Source: JAUXFS01 sp050329575
Lineage (GTDB): Bacteria > Pseudomonadota > Alphaproteobacteria > Rhodospirillales > Defluviicoccaceae
Direction of reading: 5' to 3'
Assembly: GCA_050329575.1 (NCBI GenBank)
Contig: JBHJOP010000069.1
Location: 1-58,592, forward strand
DNA length: 58,592 nt
A model generated the notes under the pieces. The model did not search any database and was not told the DNA's origin. It saw only the letters and a program-made list of their open reading frames with translations. Each line of letters opens with the position of its first letter. Within the stretch, counting starts at the first letter, position 1. Below are positions 25,779-34,231 of the stretch, piece after piece. The translations under genes and the position numbers were made by a program.

Positions 25779-26278
25779 ACAAGATCGGGGCGTATGCGGT
25801 GCAAGGTATCGTCTACGCGGCGATCGCGGCGATGATCGGCTATTTCGCCAACGCACCGCGTTATTCGCGGGTGCCCGACGATTACGCGTTGATCAAGCTC
25901 AGTTTTGCCCATGGCGCGGTCAAGAAGGGCGAGTGCCGGCGGCTGACGCCGGAGGAGCTGGCGCGACTGGCGCCCAACATGCGCAAGCCGTTCGTCTGCC
26001 CGCGCGAGCGGCTGCCGGTGGTGGCCGAGTTGGACGTGAACGGGGAAACGCTGTTCTCCGCGGTGCTACCGCCGATCGGCTTGCGAGGAGACGGGCCCTC
26101 CAGGGCCTACGAGCGGTTCGTTGTCCCCCCCGGCACCCATCGGATCGTCGCCCGGCTCCGCGACACCGATCGGAGCGAGGGATTCGATCATGTCACCGAG
26201 CGGGAGGTCGTCCTCGCCGCCGGACAAAGCCTCGCCATCGACTTCGACGCCACGCAAAGCGGGTTCAAATTTGAATGA
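25775..26278 (+). CDS. Unknown membrane-anchored protein of the candidate NO reductase operon
   Basis: 167 residues. The ATG at 25775 overlaps the preceding stop (ATGA), so it is translationally coupled to the cytochrome b fusion. One N-terminal helix (VQGIVYAAIAAMIGYFANA) is followed by a ~140-residue soluble, probably periplasmic, part with two cysteines (GECRRLT, FVCPRERL) and a beta-rich C-terminal half (FVVPPGTHRIVARLRD). I recognise no domain. The position suggests an assembly or accessory subunit of the complex. Confidence 0.75.
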   Translation: MNKIGAYAVQGIVYAAIAAMIGYFANAPRYSRVPDDYALIKLSFAHGAVKKGECRRLTPEELARLAPNMRKPFVCPRERLPVVAELDVNGETLFSAVLPPIGLRGDGPSRAYERFVVPPGTHRIVARLRDTDRSEGFDHVTEREVVLAAGQSLAIDFDATQSGFKFE

Positions 26279-26288
26279 TCGGCATGCC

Positions 26289-26705
26289 ATGACCGAGCCC
26301 CCCGTCCTGCCCCGGGTGACCTGGCGCGACGATTTCGCCACCGGCATCGCCGCCGTCGATCACGAGCATCGGGAACTGATCGGCCTTCTCAACCAGGTCT
26401 TCGAACGGCTGGAGCGCGATGACGACAAGGAGGCGGTGGCAGCCTTCCTCGGCGAGGTCCATGCCGGCATCGCTGCCCATTTCGCCCTCGAAGAGCAGTT
26501 CATGCAGGAAAGGAAATACGACCAGTATCGGGATCACAAGGACGATCACGAGCGCCTGCTCGATGAGATCCGCGAGATCATGGACGCGCACGACGAGGAG
26601 CGCTACGCCGAACGCAAGCACGCCTTTGCCGAGCGGTTGCAGGCGTGGTTCGTCGAGCACTTCAAGACCAAGGACGCGCGGCTGCACGGCCGGCTCGGCG
26701 GCTGA
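26289..26705 (+). CDS. Bacteriohemerythrin
   Basis: 138 residues. The diiron ligand set is complete: His in VDHEHREL (residues 25/27), HFALE (His64, Glu68), HKDDH (His83, His87) and HFKTKD (His124, Asp129). Single-domain hemerythrins bind O2, and NO at the same diiron site. Being last in the FNR-boxed operon (10 bp after the preceding gene), it may deliver or buffer NO or O2 for the complex. No signal peptide, so it is cytoplasmic. It is convergent with nirX, 6 bp away. Confidence 0.9.
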   Translation: MTEPPVLPRVTWRDDFATGIAAVDHEHRELIGLLNQVFERLERDDDKEAVAAFLGEVHAGIAAHFALEEQFMQERKYDQYRDHKDDHERLLDEIREIMDAHDEERYAERKHAFAERLQAWFVEHFKTKDARLHGRLGG

Positions 26706-26711
26706 CGACGC

Positions 26712-27716
26712 TCAGCAGGGCAGGTGCTCGACGCCGCCGTCGAGCCGTACGAACCACGCCTCGGCGGCACCAGCCCGTCGCAAGAGGTCGGGGGCCGCGT
26801 CGCGCGGCAGCACCGACAGCGCGGTCGACAGGGCGTCGGCGACGGTCGCCCGGTCTGCGATCACCGTAACCGATCGGTAGAGGTGGGCGCTCTGGCCGGT
26901 CGCCGGATCGAACAGGTGGTGATGACGTCCGAGCCGATCGAACCGTGCCGCAGCCCCCGCCGATGTCGCTGCGGCACGGTCAAGGAGCGGGATCGTCACC
27001 AGAAGCCGTCGCCCGTCGTCGGGATCGCGAAGCCCCGCCGACCAAGGCCGGCCCTCCGCGGTACCGCCGAGCGCCCGCAGCTCGCCGAGATCGATCAGCA
27101 CGTGCGACCAGCCACGCGACCGCAACAGATCGGCGGCGCGATCGGTGACGTAGCCCTGCGCGATGCCGTTGAGGGTGATCGCCATGCCCTCATCGAGGCC
27201 GATCCGATCGGGGGCGATGCGCAGCCTTCGGTAGTCGACCAGTCGGCGCGCTCCCTCGACCGCCGCCGCTGGCGGACCTGTCTCGTCGTCCGGATCGGCC
27301 GCGAAATGGTCGGCATAGATCTGCCACAGCGGCTGCACGGTGATATCGAACGCGCCGCCGCTCAGCTCTCCGAACCGGTAGCCCTCCTGCAACACGCGCA
27401 GCATGTCCAAGGACGGGTGTCGGAGAAACCCTTTGCTGTTGAGGAGGCTGAGCGCCGAGTCCGGGCGATGAAGGCTGAACTCACGCTCCAGCCGTCTGAT
27501 CTCTGCGACCACAACGCCGATCGCTTCGGCGACTCTCGCCCGATCTCGATGGCAGAGAACGATCCTTGCCTCGGCGCCCAACGCGCTGCCCCGCCACTCG
27601 AATCGCCCTGGCCGTCGAGCGGACGCAGCCCCGGGGATCAGGAGCGCGGCGCCGAATCCGGCGACGATCGTCAGAACGCGGCGGCGGCCGGTCACGACGA
27701 CATGTCGATCCTTCAC
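26712..27716 (-). CDS. nirX: ApbE-type FMN transferase, NirX
   Basis: 334 residues. The GTG start at 27716 is preceded by GGGAGG with a 6-7 base gap and lies one base after the nirI stop. The N-terminus TGRRRVLTIVAGFG looks like a twin-arginine or Sec export signal. ApbE motifs are GGAFDITVQPL, LNGIAQGYVTDRAADLL, VLIDLGELRALGG and HHHLFDPATGQSA. The family attaches FMN by a phosphoester to Thr of an S/AGAT motif in exported flavoproteins. The partner nirI directly upstream has that motif (AGAT, Thr163). The nirI-nirX arrangement matches Paracoccus, hence the symbol. Confidence 0.88.
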   Translation of the reverse strand: MKDRHVVVTGRRRVLTIVAGFGAALLIPGAASARRPGRFEWRGSALGAEARIVLCHRDRARVAEAIGVVVAEIRRLEREFSLHRPDSALSLLNSKGFLRHPSLDMLRVLQEGYRFGELSGGAFDITVQPLWQIYADHFAADPDDETGPPAAAVEGARRLVDYRRLRIAPDRIGLDEGMAITLNGIAQGYVTDRAADLLRSRGWSHVLIDLGELRALGGTAEGRPWSAGLRDPDDGRRLLVTIPLLDRAAATSAGAAARFDRLGRHHHLFDPATGQSAHLYRSVTVIADRATVADALSTALSVLPRDAAPDLLRRAGAAEAWFVRLDGGVEHLPC

Positions 27717-27717
27717 A

Positions 27718-29853
27718 TCATACCTCCCGCATCGAGACCGCGTGGCCGGCGGCGAGCGCTTCGCGCCGCTCGCGGCGTTTGCGGATGGCGGCCAGCGGCG
27801 GACAAACGGTGTCATCGAAGTACAATGTCTGGCAGCCGAGGCAGTAGATGCACTCGTTGGGATTGATGGCCCCCGAAGGATGGATCGCCTGGACCGGGCA
27901 CCGCTGGGCGCAGATGCCGCACTCACGGCCGCACTGCGGCCGCCGCTTCAGCCACTCGAACATGCGCAGCCGCGCCGGTATGGCGAGCGCCGCGCCCAGC
28001 GGACAGAGGTAGCGGCAGAAGAACCGCTCGACGAACAGCCCGGCGCCGACCAGCGCGACGGCGTAGAGCACGAATGGCCAGTGGCGCATGAACCGGAGAG
28101 AAATGGCGGTCTTGAACGGCTCCACCTCGGCGCCCTGGAAGGCGAGGTTGATGGCGTGCAGCGACACCGCGAACAGGCCGACGAAGATCACGTACTTGAT
28201 CGGCCACAGTCGCTCGTGGAGGGCGAACGGGATCGTTACCTGCGGCAGTTTCAGCTTGCGCGCGACCTCGCTCGACAGCTCCTGCAGGGCCCCGAACGGG
28301 CACAACCAGCCGCAGAACACGCCGCGTCCCCAGAACAGGAGCGCCACCGCGACGAAACTCCACAACAGGAAGATCGCCGGATCGAGCAGGAAGAACGCCC
28401 ATTGGAACTCGCCCATCAGCGAATGGCTGAACGTCAGGACGTTGACCACCGACAGCTGGCCACCGATGGTCCATCCGAGCCACAGCAAGGTGACGGCGAG
28501 AAACCCGAGCCTTACCCGGCGATGCAGCCGCGGGGTGCGCGCCAAGTGATCCTGGACCACCAGAAGGGCGGTCAGCGCCACCAGAAGCAGCGTCACCAGG
28601 ACGACCGTGCCCCAGCGTGCCCGCCAGATCTCCTGCCACAACGGGACGGCACCAGGCCCCGTCGCGGGGTCGGCGAACGCAGGTGATGCGTCGATCCGGT
28701 AGCGCGCGGGCAGGGCGTAATCGAGGGAGAACATCGTCACGGCCCGCCGCCCCTCGACGCTGTCGCGACTGACCAGCAGATCGAGCCGCCACGGTTGCAG
28801 CGGCTCGAAGCTAGCCTCGCCGGGCACGACGAACAGCCCGATCTCGCGGAGCGCGGGTGCCCCGACCGCATGGAAGGTGGTGACGTTCTCGTAGCCGGCG
28901 GCGGTCAATGGGATGGTCTTGTCGCCTTGAGCGATCTGGATGCGGTCGAACCGGCCGGAGCGGCGATAGTCGGTACCCTTGAACGAATAAAGCCCGTCGG
29001 CGGCGACGATGATCGCGTGATCGTCGACGCCGATGCCGGCGGCAAGGCGGTTGAAAGCGGCCTTGCCGAGCAGGTTCTCGCCGATGCGGGGCGGCGTTGC
29101 GAGGGCCGCGTAGAGGTCGATGAACAGCGCCCCCGGATCGTCCGGAGCGAGAGGAATGCCGCTCTGCATGAACGCGTCCACGACCTCGCCCCGGCTGATC
29201 CGACGATGGGCGATCGAGCCGTCGGCGATCAATTCACCCCACCCGGCCTCTGCGACGGTCTCGCGATCAAGGCGCGCGCCGCCCCCGCCCCCGAGCATGC
29301 CACGAGAGAGGGCCACTACGCGACCGGCGCGGACGATGCCGTCGCGGATGACGGCGCTCGAGACGGTCGCGCCGGCGATCGCGTCGGGAAAACCGATCAG
29401 AGGCAGCCGTGCCGACGCGACCGCGACCGGGCTGCCAAGATCGATCCCCGCGAAGCCGCCGACATAGTCGGCCAGAGCCGCATCGGAGACGCCGATCACC
29501 AGGATCGGCTCGTTGTGGCGCAAGAGATGGGCCCCGGTGACGACGGCTTCGCGATCGATCCCGGCGATGATGTCGAGGGGTTTGCCCGAGTAACCGACCG
29601 TGCCGACGGTGGTGAGGGTGGAGAACAGGTAACCCACGACCTTGTCGCCGCGGTAGACCGGCGCCGCGGGTGGATCGCCGGCGAATGAGCCGGCACGGTC
29701 CGCGTCCGGAAAGACGATGGACAAAACCTGCCTCGAAACCGGCTCTGTGGCGCCGGCATCGGCCGCCACGATCGGCCGCGCGCCGAGGGCGACCAGCGCG
29801 ATTGCCGCCCATGTCGCGTAGACGGGAACAGAAATCGCGTTGCTCAAGCCCAC
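27718..29853 (-). CDS. nirI: NosR/NirI-family membrane iron-sulfur flavoprotein
   Basis: 711 residues. A signal segment is followed by a periplasmic FMN-binding domain (about 60-180) with AGATVSS, where Thr163 is the expected flavinylation site. A second periplasmic region lies at ~200-405. The helices (from ~415) carry CGWLCPFGA (514-522) and CRYLCPLGA (613-621). The C-terminal cytoplasmic clusters are CGRECGICAQRC (641-652) and CIYCLGC with VCPP (668-685). This is the full NosR/NirI architecture. NirI is chosen over NosR because the gene is divergent from nirS, is followed by nirX, and no nosZ is present. In Paracoccus NirI is needed for nirS expression. Confidence 0.88.
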   Translation of the reverse strand: MGLSNAISVPVYATWAAIALVALGARPIVAADAGATEPVSRQVLSIVFPDADRAGSFAGDPPAAPVYRGDKVVGYLFSTLTTVGTVGYSGKPLDIIAGIDREAVVTGAHLLRHNEPILVIGVSDAALADYVGGFAGIDLGSPVAVASARLPLIGFPDAIAGATVSSAVIRDGIVRAGRVVALSRGMLGGGGGARLDRETVAEAGWGELIADGSIAHRRISRGEVVDAFMQSGIPLAPDDPGALFIDLYAALATPPRIGENLLGKAAFNRLAAGIGVDDHAIIVAADGLYSFKGTDYRRSGRFDRIQIAQGDKTIPLTAAGYENVTTFHAVGAPALREIGLFVVPGEASFEPLQPWRLDLLVSRDSVEGRRAVTMFSLDYALPARYRIDASPAFADPATGPGAVPLWQEIWRARWGTVVLVTLLLVALTALLVVQDHLARTPRLHRRVRLGFLAVTLLWLGWTIGGQLSVVNVLTFSHSLMGEFQWAFFLLDPAIFLLWSFVAVALLFWGRGVFCGWLCPFGALQELSSEVARKLKLPQVTIPFALHERLWPIKYVIFVGLFAVSLHAINLAFQGAEVEPFKTAISLRFMRHWPFVLYAVALVGAGLFVERFFCRYLCPLGAALAIPARLRMFEWLKRRPQCGRECGICAQRCPVQAIHPSGAINPNECIYCLGCQTLYFDDTVCPPLAAIRKRRERREALAAGHAVSMREV

Positions 29854-29915
29854 GGACCGCTGCTCCGGTGTGCTTCGTGATCGCCGGATCTCCGTGCGGA
29901 TCCGGGCGCCATTGC

Positions 29916-29957
29916 ACTATCACCGTGCGCCGAAGCCCGCTCCTTGACGCTGGTTAA
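29916..29957 (-). promoter_or_regulatory. Class-II FNR/NNR-type promoter of nirI
   Basis: The box TTGAC-GCTG-GTTAA at 29944-29957 is one mismatch from a perfect dyad. On the minus strand GATAGT at 29916-29921 is placed as a -10 for a box centred at -41.5. The nirI start is at 29853. Confidence 0.65.
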
Positions 29958-29993
29958 GCGGCGAGCCAGAATCCCTGAACAATGTAGGTGAAC

Positions 29994-30034
29994 TTGACGA
30001 AAGTTAAGGCAGCCGGCTCTGACCGCACGATAGC
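29994..30034 (+). promoter_or_regulatory. Class-II FNR/NNR-type promoter of nirS
   Basis: The box TTGAC-GAAA-GTTAA is at 29994-30007, followed by GATAGC at 30029-30034 at the -10 distance. It is 50 bp from the nirI box, so the divergent pair shares a regulatory region. nirS starts at 30069. Confidence 0.7.
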
Positions 30035-30068
30035 GTGGCGAGCCTAGCTTTTGGAAGGGAGGGGCGCG

Positions 30069-31826
30069 ATGAGCCGAGCCTATCTAACCGCAGTGCTGGC
30101 GGCAGCATTGTCCGTGGGAGCCAATGTCGCACTGGCGCAGGACAAGGCGAGTCCGGCGGACGTCAAGAAACATGTGACCACACCCGGCGATCAGTACCAG
30201 CCGAGCCTCGACGTGCTGAAGGAGTACCAACTCGAACAGCCGGGGGTCAGGCCGGGCGTTCCGCAGATGAGCGCCGAGGAGTTCCAGCGCGCGGGGCAGA
30301 TCTACTTCGAGCGCTGCGCCGGCTGCCACGGCGTGTTGCGGAAGGGTGCCACCGGCACCGCCCTCACCACCGACATAACGCGCGAAAGGGGCTTCGAGTC
30401 CCTGCGCGACTTCATTACTTACGGCTCGCCCGCCGGGATGCCCAACTGGGGCACCTCCGGCGACCTGCAGCAGTCCGACGTCGACCTGATGGCCAAGTAC
30501 CTCCTCAACGATCCGCCGCAGCCGCCGGAGTTCGGCCTCAAGGAGATGAAAGCCACCTGGACGGTGCGAGTCCCGGTCGAGAAGCGGCCAACAAAGCAGA
30601 TGAACAAGCTGGATCTCGACAATCTGTTCTCGGTCACCTTGCGTGACACCGGCGAGATCGCGCTGATCGACGGTGCCTCCAAGAAGATCGTCGAAGTGAT
30701 CCCCACCGGGTATGCGGTGCACATCTCCCGCATCTCCGCGTCCGGTCGCTATCTGGTGGTCATCGGTCGCGACGCCAGGATCAACCTCATCGACCTGTGG
30801 ATGGAACATCCGGCCACCGTCGCCGAGATCAAGATCGGCATGGAGGCCCGCTCGGTCGAAACCGCGAAGATGAAGGGCTGGGAGGACAAGTACGCGATCG
30901 GCGGATCCTACTGGCCACCCCAGTACGTGATCATGGACGGCGCCACCCTGGAGCCGCTGAAGGTGGTCTCCACCCGCGGCATGACGGTCGCCGTCCTTCC
31001 CGAGGACAACCAGGAATACCATCCGGAGCCGCGGGTCGCCTCGATCGTCGCCTCGCACTATCACCCGGAATTCGTCGTCAACGTCAAGGAGACCGGCAAG
31101 ATCCTGATGGTCAACTACGAGGATCTCGACAACCTCAAGGTGACCACCATCGACGCCGAGCGCTTCCTCCATGACGGCGGCTTCGATTCCTCCGGCCGCT
31201 ACTTCCTGGTTGCCGCCAACGCCCGCGATACGATCGCGGTGGTCGACACCAAGGAGAACAAGCTGGTCGGGCTGATCAAGTCCGAGGGCCGCACCCCCCA
31301 TCCGGGCCGCGGCGCCAACTTCGTCCATCCGACGTTCGGGCCGGTGTGGGCGACCAGCCATCTGGGCGACGAGACGGTCTCGTTGATCGGCACCGATCCC
31401 GACAAGTTCCCCCAGTTCGCCTGGAAGGTCGTCGCCACGCTCGAGGGCCAGGGCGGCGGCTCGCTATTCGTCAAGACCCATCCGAAATCCAAGTACCTCT
31501 ACGTCGACACGCCCCTGAACCCCGAGGCGGAGGTCGCCTCGTCGGTGGCGGTGTTCGATCTCACCGACCTCAGCAAGCCCTACGCGGTGCTGCCGATCGG
31601 CGAATGGTCGGGGATCGCGGAAGGGGTGCGCCGGGTCGTCCAGGGCGAGTTCAACAAGGCCGGCGACGAGATCTGGTTCTCGGTGTGGAACGCCAAGGAC
31701 CAGGAGTCGGCGATCGTCGTCGTCGACGATAAGACGCTCGAGAAGAAGGCAGTGATCCGTGACAAGCGGTTGGTTACTCCGACGGGCAAGTTCAACGTTT
31801 ACAACACCCGTAACGACGTCTACTGA
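30069..31826 (+). CDS. nirS: Cytochrome cd1 nitrite reductase
   Basis: 585 residues. The ATG at 30069 follows a GGGAGGGG site. The signal peptide is AVLAAALSVGANVALA, cleaved near ALA-QD. A cytochrome c domain (CAGCH, Cys83, Cys86, His87) precedes an eight-bladed propeller that binds heme d1. YHPEF in IVASHYHPEF and GGGSLFVKTHP correspond to the region of the active-site histidines. It reduces nitrite to NO in the periplasm. It is the first gene of a long collinear nir run and is transcribed from the FNR-type box upstream. Length and motifs are typical. Confidence 0.96.
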   Translation: MSRAYLTAVLAAALSVGANVALAQDKASPADVKKHVTTPGDQYQPSLDVLKEYQLEQPGVRPGVPQMSAEEFQRAGQIYFERCAGCHGVLRKGATGTALTTDITRERGFESLRDFITYGSPAGMPNWGTSGDLQQSDVDLMAKYLLNDPPQPPEFGLKEMKATWTVRVPVEKRPTKQMNKLDLDNLFSVTLRDTGEIALIDGASKKIVEVIPTGYAVHISRISASGRYLVVIGRDARINLIDLWMEHPATVAEIKIGMEARSVETAKMKGWEDKYAIGGSYWPPQYVIMDGATLEPLKVVSTRGMTVAVLPEDNQEYHPEPRVASIVASHYHPEFVVNVKETGKILMVNYEDLDNLKVTTIDAERFLHDGGFDSSGRYFLVAANARDTIAVVDTKENKLVGLIKSEGRTPHPGRGANFVHPTFGPVWATSHLGDETVSLIGTDPDKFPQFAWKVVATLEGQGGGSLFVKTHPKSKYLYVDTPLNPEAEVASSVAVFDLTDLSKPYAVLPIGEWSGIAEGVRRVVQGEFNKAGDEIWFSVWNAKDQESAIVVVDDKTLEKKAVIRDKRLVTPTGKFNVYNTRNDVY

Positions 31827-31921
31827 TCGATCAGACGTGGCTGTTCCTCCGGAGACCCGGCACGCGTTGATGCGCGCCGGGTCGACGGGAGGTGGGAAAC
31901 CGTTCTCGAAGGGTGCGCGAG

Positions 31922-32725
31922 ATGCCCGCATCACCTGCCGATGCCGCCGTCGTCTACCTCGTGGGTGCCGGGCCGGGCGATCCCGAGCTTCTCACGCTCA
32001 AGGCCCGCAGGCTGTTGGACGAGGCCGACGTCGTGGTCTACGACCGGCTTGTCTCCGACGAGATCATGGCGCTGCTCCCCGCCGGCACGCCGCGGATCAG
32101 CGTCGGCAAGCAGCCGAAATGCCATCCGGTTCCCCAGTCCGATATCAACCGCCTGCTGGTCAGCCTCGCGCGCGACGGGCGCAAGGTGGTGCGCCTAAAG
32201 GGCGGCGACCCCTTCCTGTTCGGACGCGGCAGCGAGGAGGCCGCGCACCTTCACGACCACGGCATCCGATACGAGGTGGTTCCGGGGGTGACGTCGGCCT
32301 CGGGTTGTGCGGCGGCGGTCGGCCTGCCGCTGACCCACCGCGGGCTCGCCAGCGGCGTCCGTTTCCTCACCGGCCACTGCCGCAACGACATCGATCTCGA
32401 TCTCGATTGGCGGGGCCTGTCCGATCCCGACACCACCCTCGTCCTATACATGGGGATGGCGAACCTGCCGCAGATCGCCGTTCGCCTGATCGCCCATGGG
32501 TTGCCCGACACGACCCCGGTGGCCGCGGTGTGCAACGGGACACGACCGGACCAACGGCACGCGATCTCCACGCTGGGCGAGGTCGCGTCGGTTGCAGCGG
32601 CGGCCCGGTTCGACGGTCCGGTCCTGTTCATCATCGGCCGCGTCGTCGAATTGGCGGCAGCGTTGGGGATCGCGGGAGATGAGACGATCTTGGCACCCGC
32701 CGCACGCACTCTGCGCACCGCTTAG
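31922..32725 (+). CDS. nirE: Uroporphyrinogen-III C-methyltransferase for heme d1
   Basis: 267 residues. The SUMT motifs are VGAGPGDPELLTLKA near the N-terminus, VVVYDRLVS, VRLKGGDPFLFGRG and VVPGVTSASG, with LYMGMAN later. It methylates uroporphyrinogen III to precorrin-2 using SAM, the first committed step toward siroheme and heme d1. It lacks the dehydrogenase/chelatase half of CysG, so sirohydrochlorin formation must come from elsewhere. The nirS-nirE order matches Paracoccus. The gap to nirS is 95 bp. Confidence 0.93.
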   Translation: MPASPADAAVVYLVGAGPGDPELLTLKARRLLDEADVVVYDRLVSDEIMALLPAGTPRISVGKQPKCHPVPQSDINRLLVSLARDGRKVVRLKGGDPFLFGRGSEEAAHLHDHGIRYEVVPGVTSASGCAAAVGLPLTHRGLASGVRFLTGHCRNDIDLDLDWRGLSDPDTTLVLYMGMANLPQIAVRLIAHGLPDTTPVAAVCNGTRPDQRHAISTLGEVASVAAAARFDGPVLFIIGRVVELAAALGIAGDETILAPAARTLRTA

Positions 32726-32744
32726 GGGTGTCGGGGCGGCCTTG

Positions 32745-33035
32745 ATGCTGCTGTCGCCTGCCGTCGTGGATGCCGGCACGTTCTCGGCCGATCGCCGGGA
32801 CGGCCTGATCCATCTGCTCGAGCACGATTGCGGGTCCTGCCACGGGCTGACCATGAAGGGCGGCCTCGGGCCGCCGCTGCTCCCGGGCGCTCTGGCGGAA
32901 AAGAGCGACCAGGACTTGGTCGAGATCATCCTGCTTGGCGTGCCGGGAACGCCGATGCCGCCCTGGCAAGATCAGATCACCCCCGAGGAGGCGGCATGGA
33001 TGGTCCGAAGCCTGAAGCGGGGGCTATCGCGATGA
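32745..33035 (+). CDS. nirC: Small c-type cytochrome NirC
   Basis: 96 residues from the ATG at 32745; a TTG immediately before it is the only alternative. The frame further upstream offers no start codon and overlaps nirE. The N-terminal hydrophobic stretch is short for a signal peptide (MLLSPAVVDA), which leaves the start uncertain. Heme c motif CGSCH (Cys29, Cys32, His33) and a Met ligand in GTPMPPW. NirC is a periplasmic cytochrome able to donate electrons to NirS or to help heme d1 maturation. It overlaps nirF by 4 bases. Confidence 0.85.
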   Translation: MLLSPAVVDAGTFSADRRDGLIHLLEHDCGSCHGLTMKGGLGPPLLPGALAEKSDQDLVEIILLGVPGTPMPPWQDQITPEEAAWMVRSLKRGLSR

Positions 33036-34231
33036 CCCGCCCCCGGCGTCGGCTCGCGGTGGTGGCCACCGTCGCGCTCGGGCTCATGGCCGTGGTCGCG
33101 GGCGAGGCCGGCGCGGAGGTCGTCCTGCGGGGGAGCGGCGATCTCGGGATCGTCGTCGAACGGGCCGCGGGCCGGGTGCAGATCATCGAGACCACCCATC
33201 GGACGCGGCTCGCCGAAGTGTCCGGGCTGGGCGACCTCAGTCACGCCTCGGCCGTGTTTTCTCGCGACGGCCGGTACGCCTTCGTGTTCGGCCGTGATGG
33301 CGGGCTCAGCAAAATCGACTTGCTGGCGGGACGGCTGGTCAACCGGGTCATCCAGTCGGGCAACAGCATCGGCGGCGCGATCTCCCAGGACGGCGCGCTC
33401 GTCGCCGTCTCGAACTACGATCCGGGCGGTGTCAAGATCTTCGACAGCGGTTCTCTGGAACTGGTCGCCGACATCCCCGCCGGTACCGGCGACGGCTGGC
33501 CATCCAAAGTCGTCGGCCTCGTCGATGCGCCCGGGCAACGGTTCGTGTTCAGCCTCTATGATGCCGGCGAGATCTGGATCGCCGATCTCACCGACCGGGC
33601 AGCACCGAAGGTCACCCGCTTCACCGGCATCGGCGATCTGCCCTACGACGGCCTGATCACCGATGACGGCCGCTTTTACATCGCCGGACTGTTTGGCGAG
33701 GACGGTCTCGTGCTCCTCGACCTGTGGCGGCCCGAAGCCGGTGTGAGGCGAATCCTCGATGGCTACGGCCGCGGCGACGAGAAGCTGCCCGTCTACAAGA
33801 TGCCGCATCTGGAAGGATGGGCGAAGGCCGGCGACCTCCTGTTCCTTCCGGCGGTCGGCCGGCACGAGCTGCTGGTGGTCGACGCCCGGAGCTGGCAGGA
33901 GGTAAAGCGCATTCCGGTCCACGGTCAGCCGGTGTTCGCGGTCGCCCGTCCCGACGGACGTCAGGTCTGGGTGAACTTCGCGCATCCCCTCAACGACACC
34001 GTGCAGGTGATCGACGCGGCGTCCCTGGCCGTCGTCCACAGCTTTCAGCCGGGCAGGGCCGTGATGCATCTGGAGTTCACACCGCGCGGCGAGCAGGTGT
34101 GGATTTCGGTGCGCGATGCCGATCGTGTCGACGTCTACGACACCGGAACCTTCGAGAAGCTGGCCGAGATCGGGGCAGAGAAGCCGAGCGGCATATTTCT
34201 CACCGCCCGCGCGCATAGAACAGGATTGTGA
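33032..34231 (+). CDS. nirF: Heme d1 biosynthesis protein NirF
   Basis: 399 residues; ATGA overlap with nirC. The export signal is VVATVALGLMAVVAGEAGAE, a normal Sec type with no lipobox, so it is a soluble periplasmic form. A propeller related to the d1 domain of NirS follows, with repeated VFSRDGRYAFVFGRDG, DAGEIWIADL, LPAVGRHELLVVD and FTPRGEQVW units. NirF acts late in heme d1 synthesis on a d1 precursor. It is followed by nirD with GTGA coupling. Confidence 0.93.
   Translation: MTRPRRRLAVVATVALGLMAVVAGEAGAEVVLRGSGDLGIVVERAAGRVQIIETTHRTRLAEVSGLGDLSHASAVFSRDGRYAFVFGRDGGLSKIDLLAGRLVNRVIQSGNSIGGAISQDGALVAVSNYDPGGVKIFDSGSLELVADIPAGTGDGWPSKVVGLVDAPGQRFVFSLYDAGEIWIADLTDRAAPKVTRFTGIGDLPYDGLITDDGRFYIAGLFGEDGLVLLDLWRPEAGVRRILDGYGRGDEKLPVYKMPHLEGWAKAGDLLFLPAVGRHELLVVDARSWQEVKRIPVHGQPVFAVARPDGRQVWVNFAHPLNDTVQVIDAASLAVVHSFQPGRAVMHLEFTPRGEQVWISVRDADRVDVYDTGTFEKLAEIGAEKPSGIFLTARAHRTGL

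Noticed and set aside
27718..29853. NosR as the specific name
   Set aside because: There is no nosZ or other nos gene in the window. Divergence from nirS and the following nirX point to NirI.
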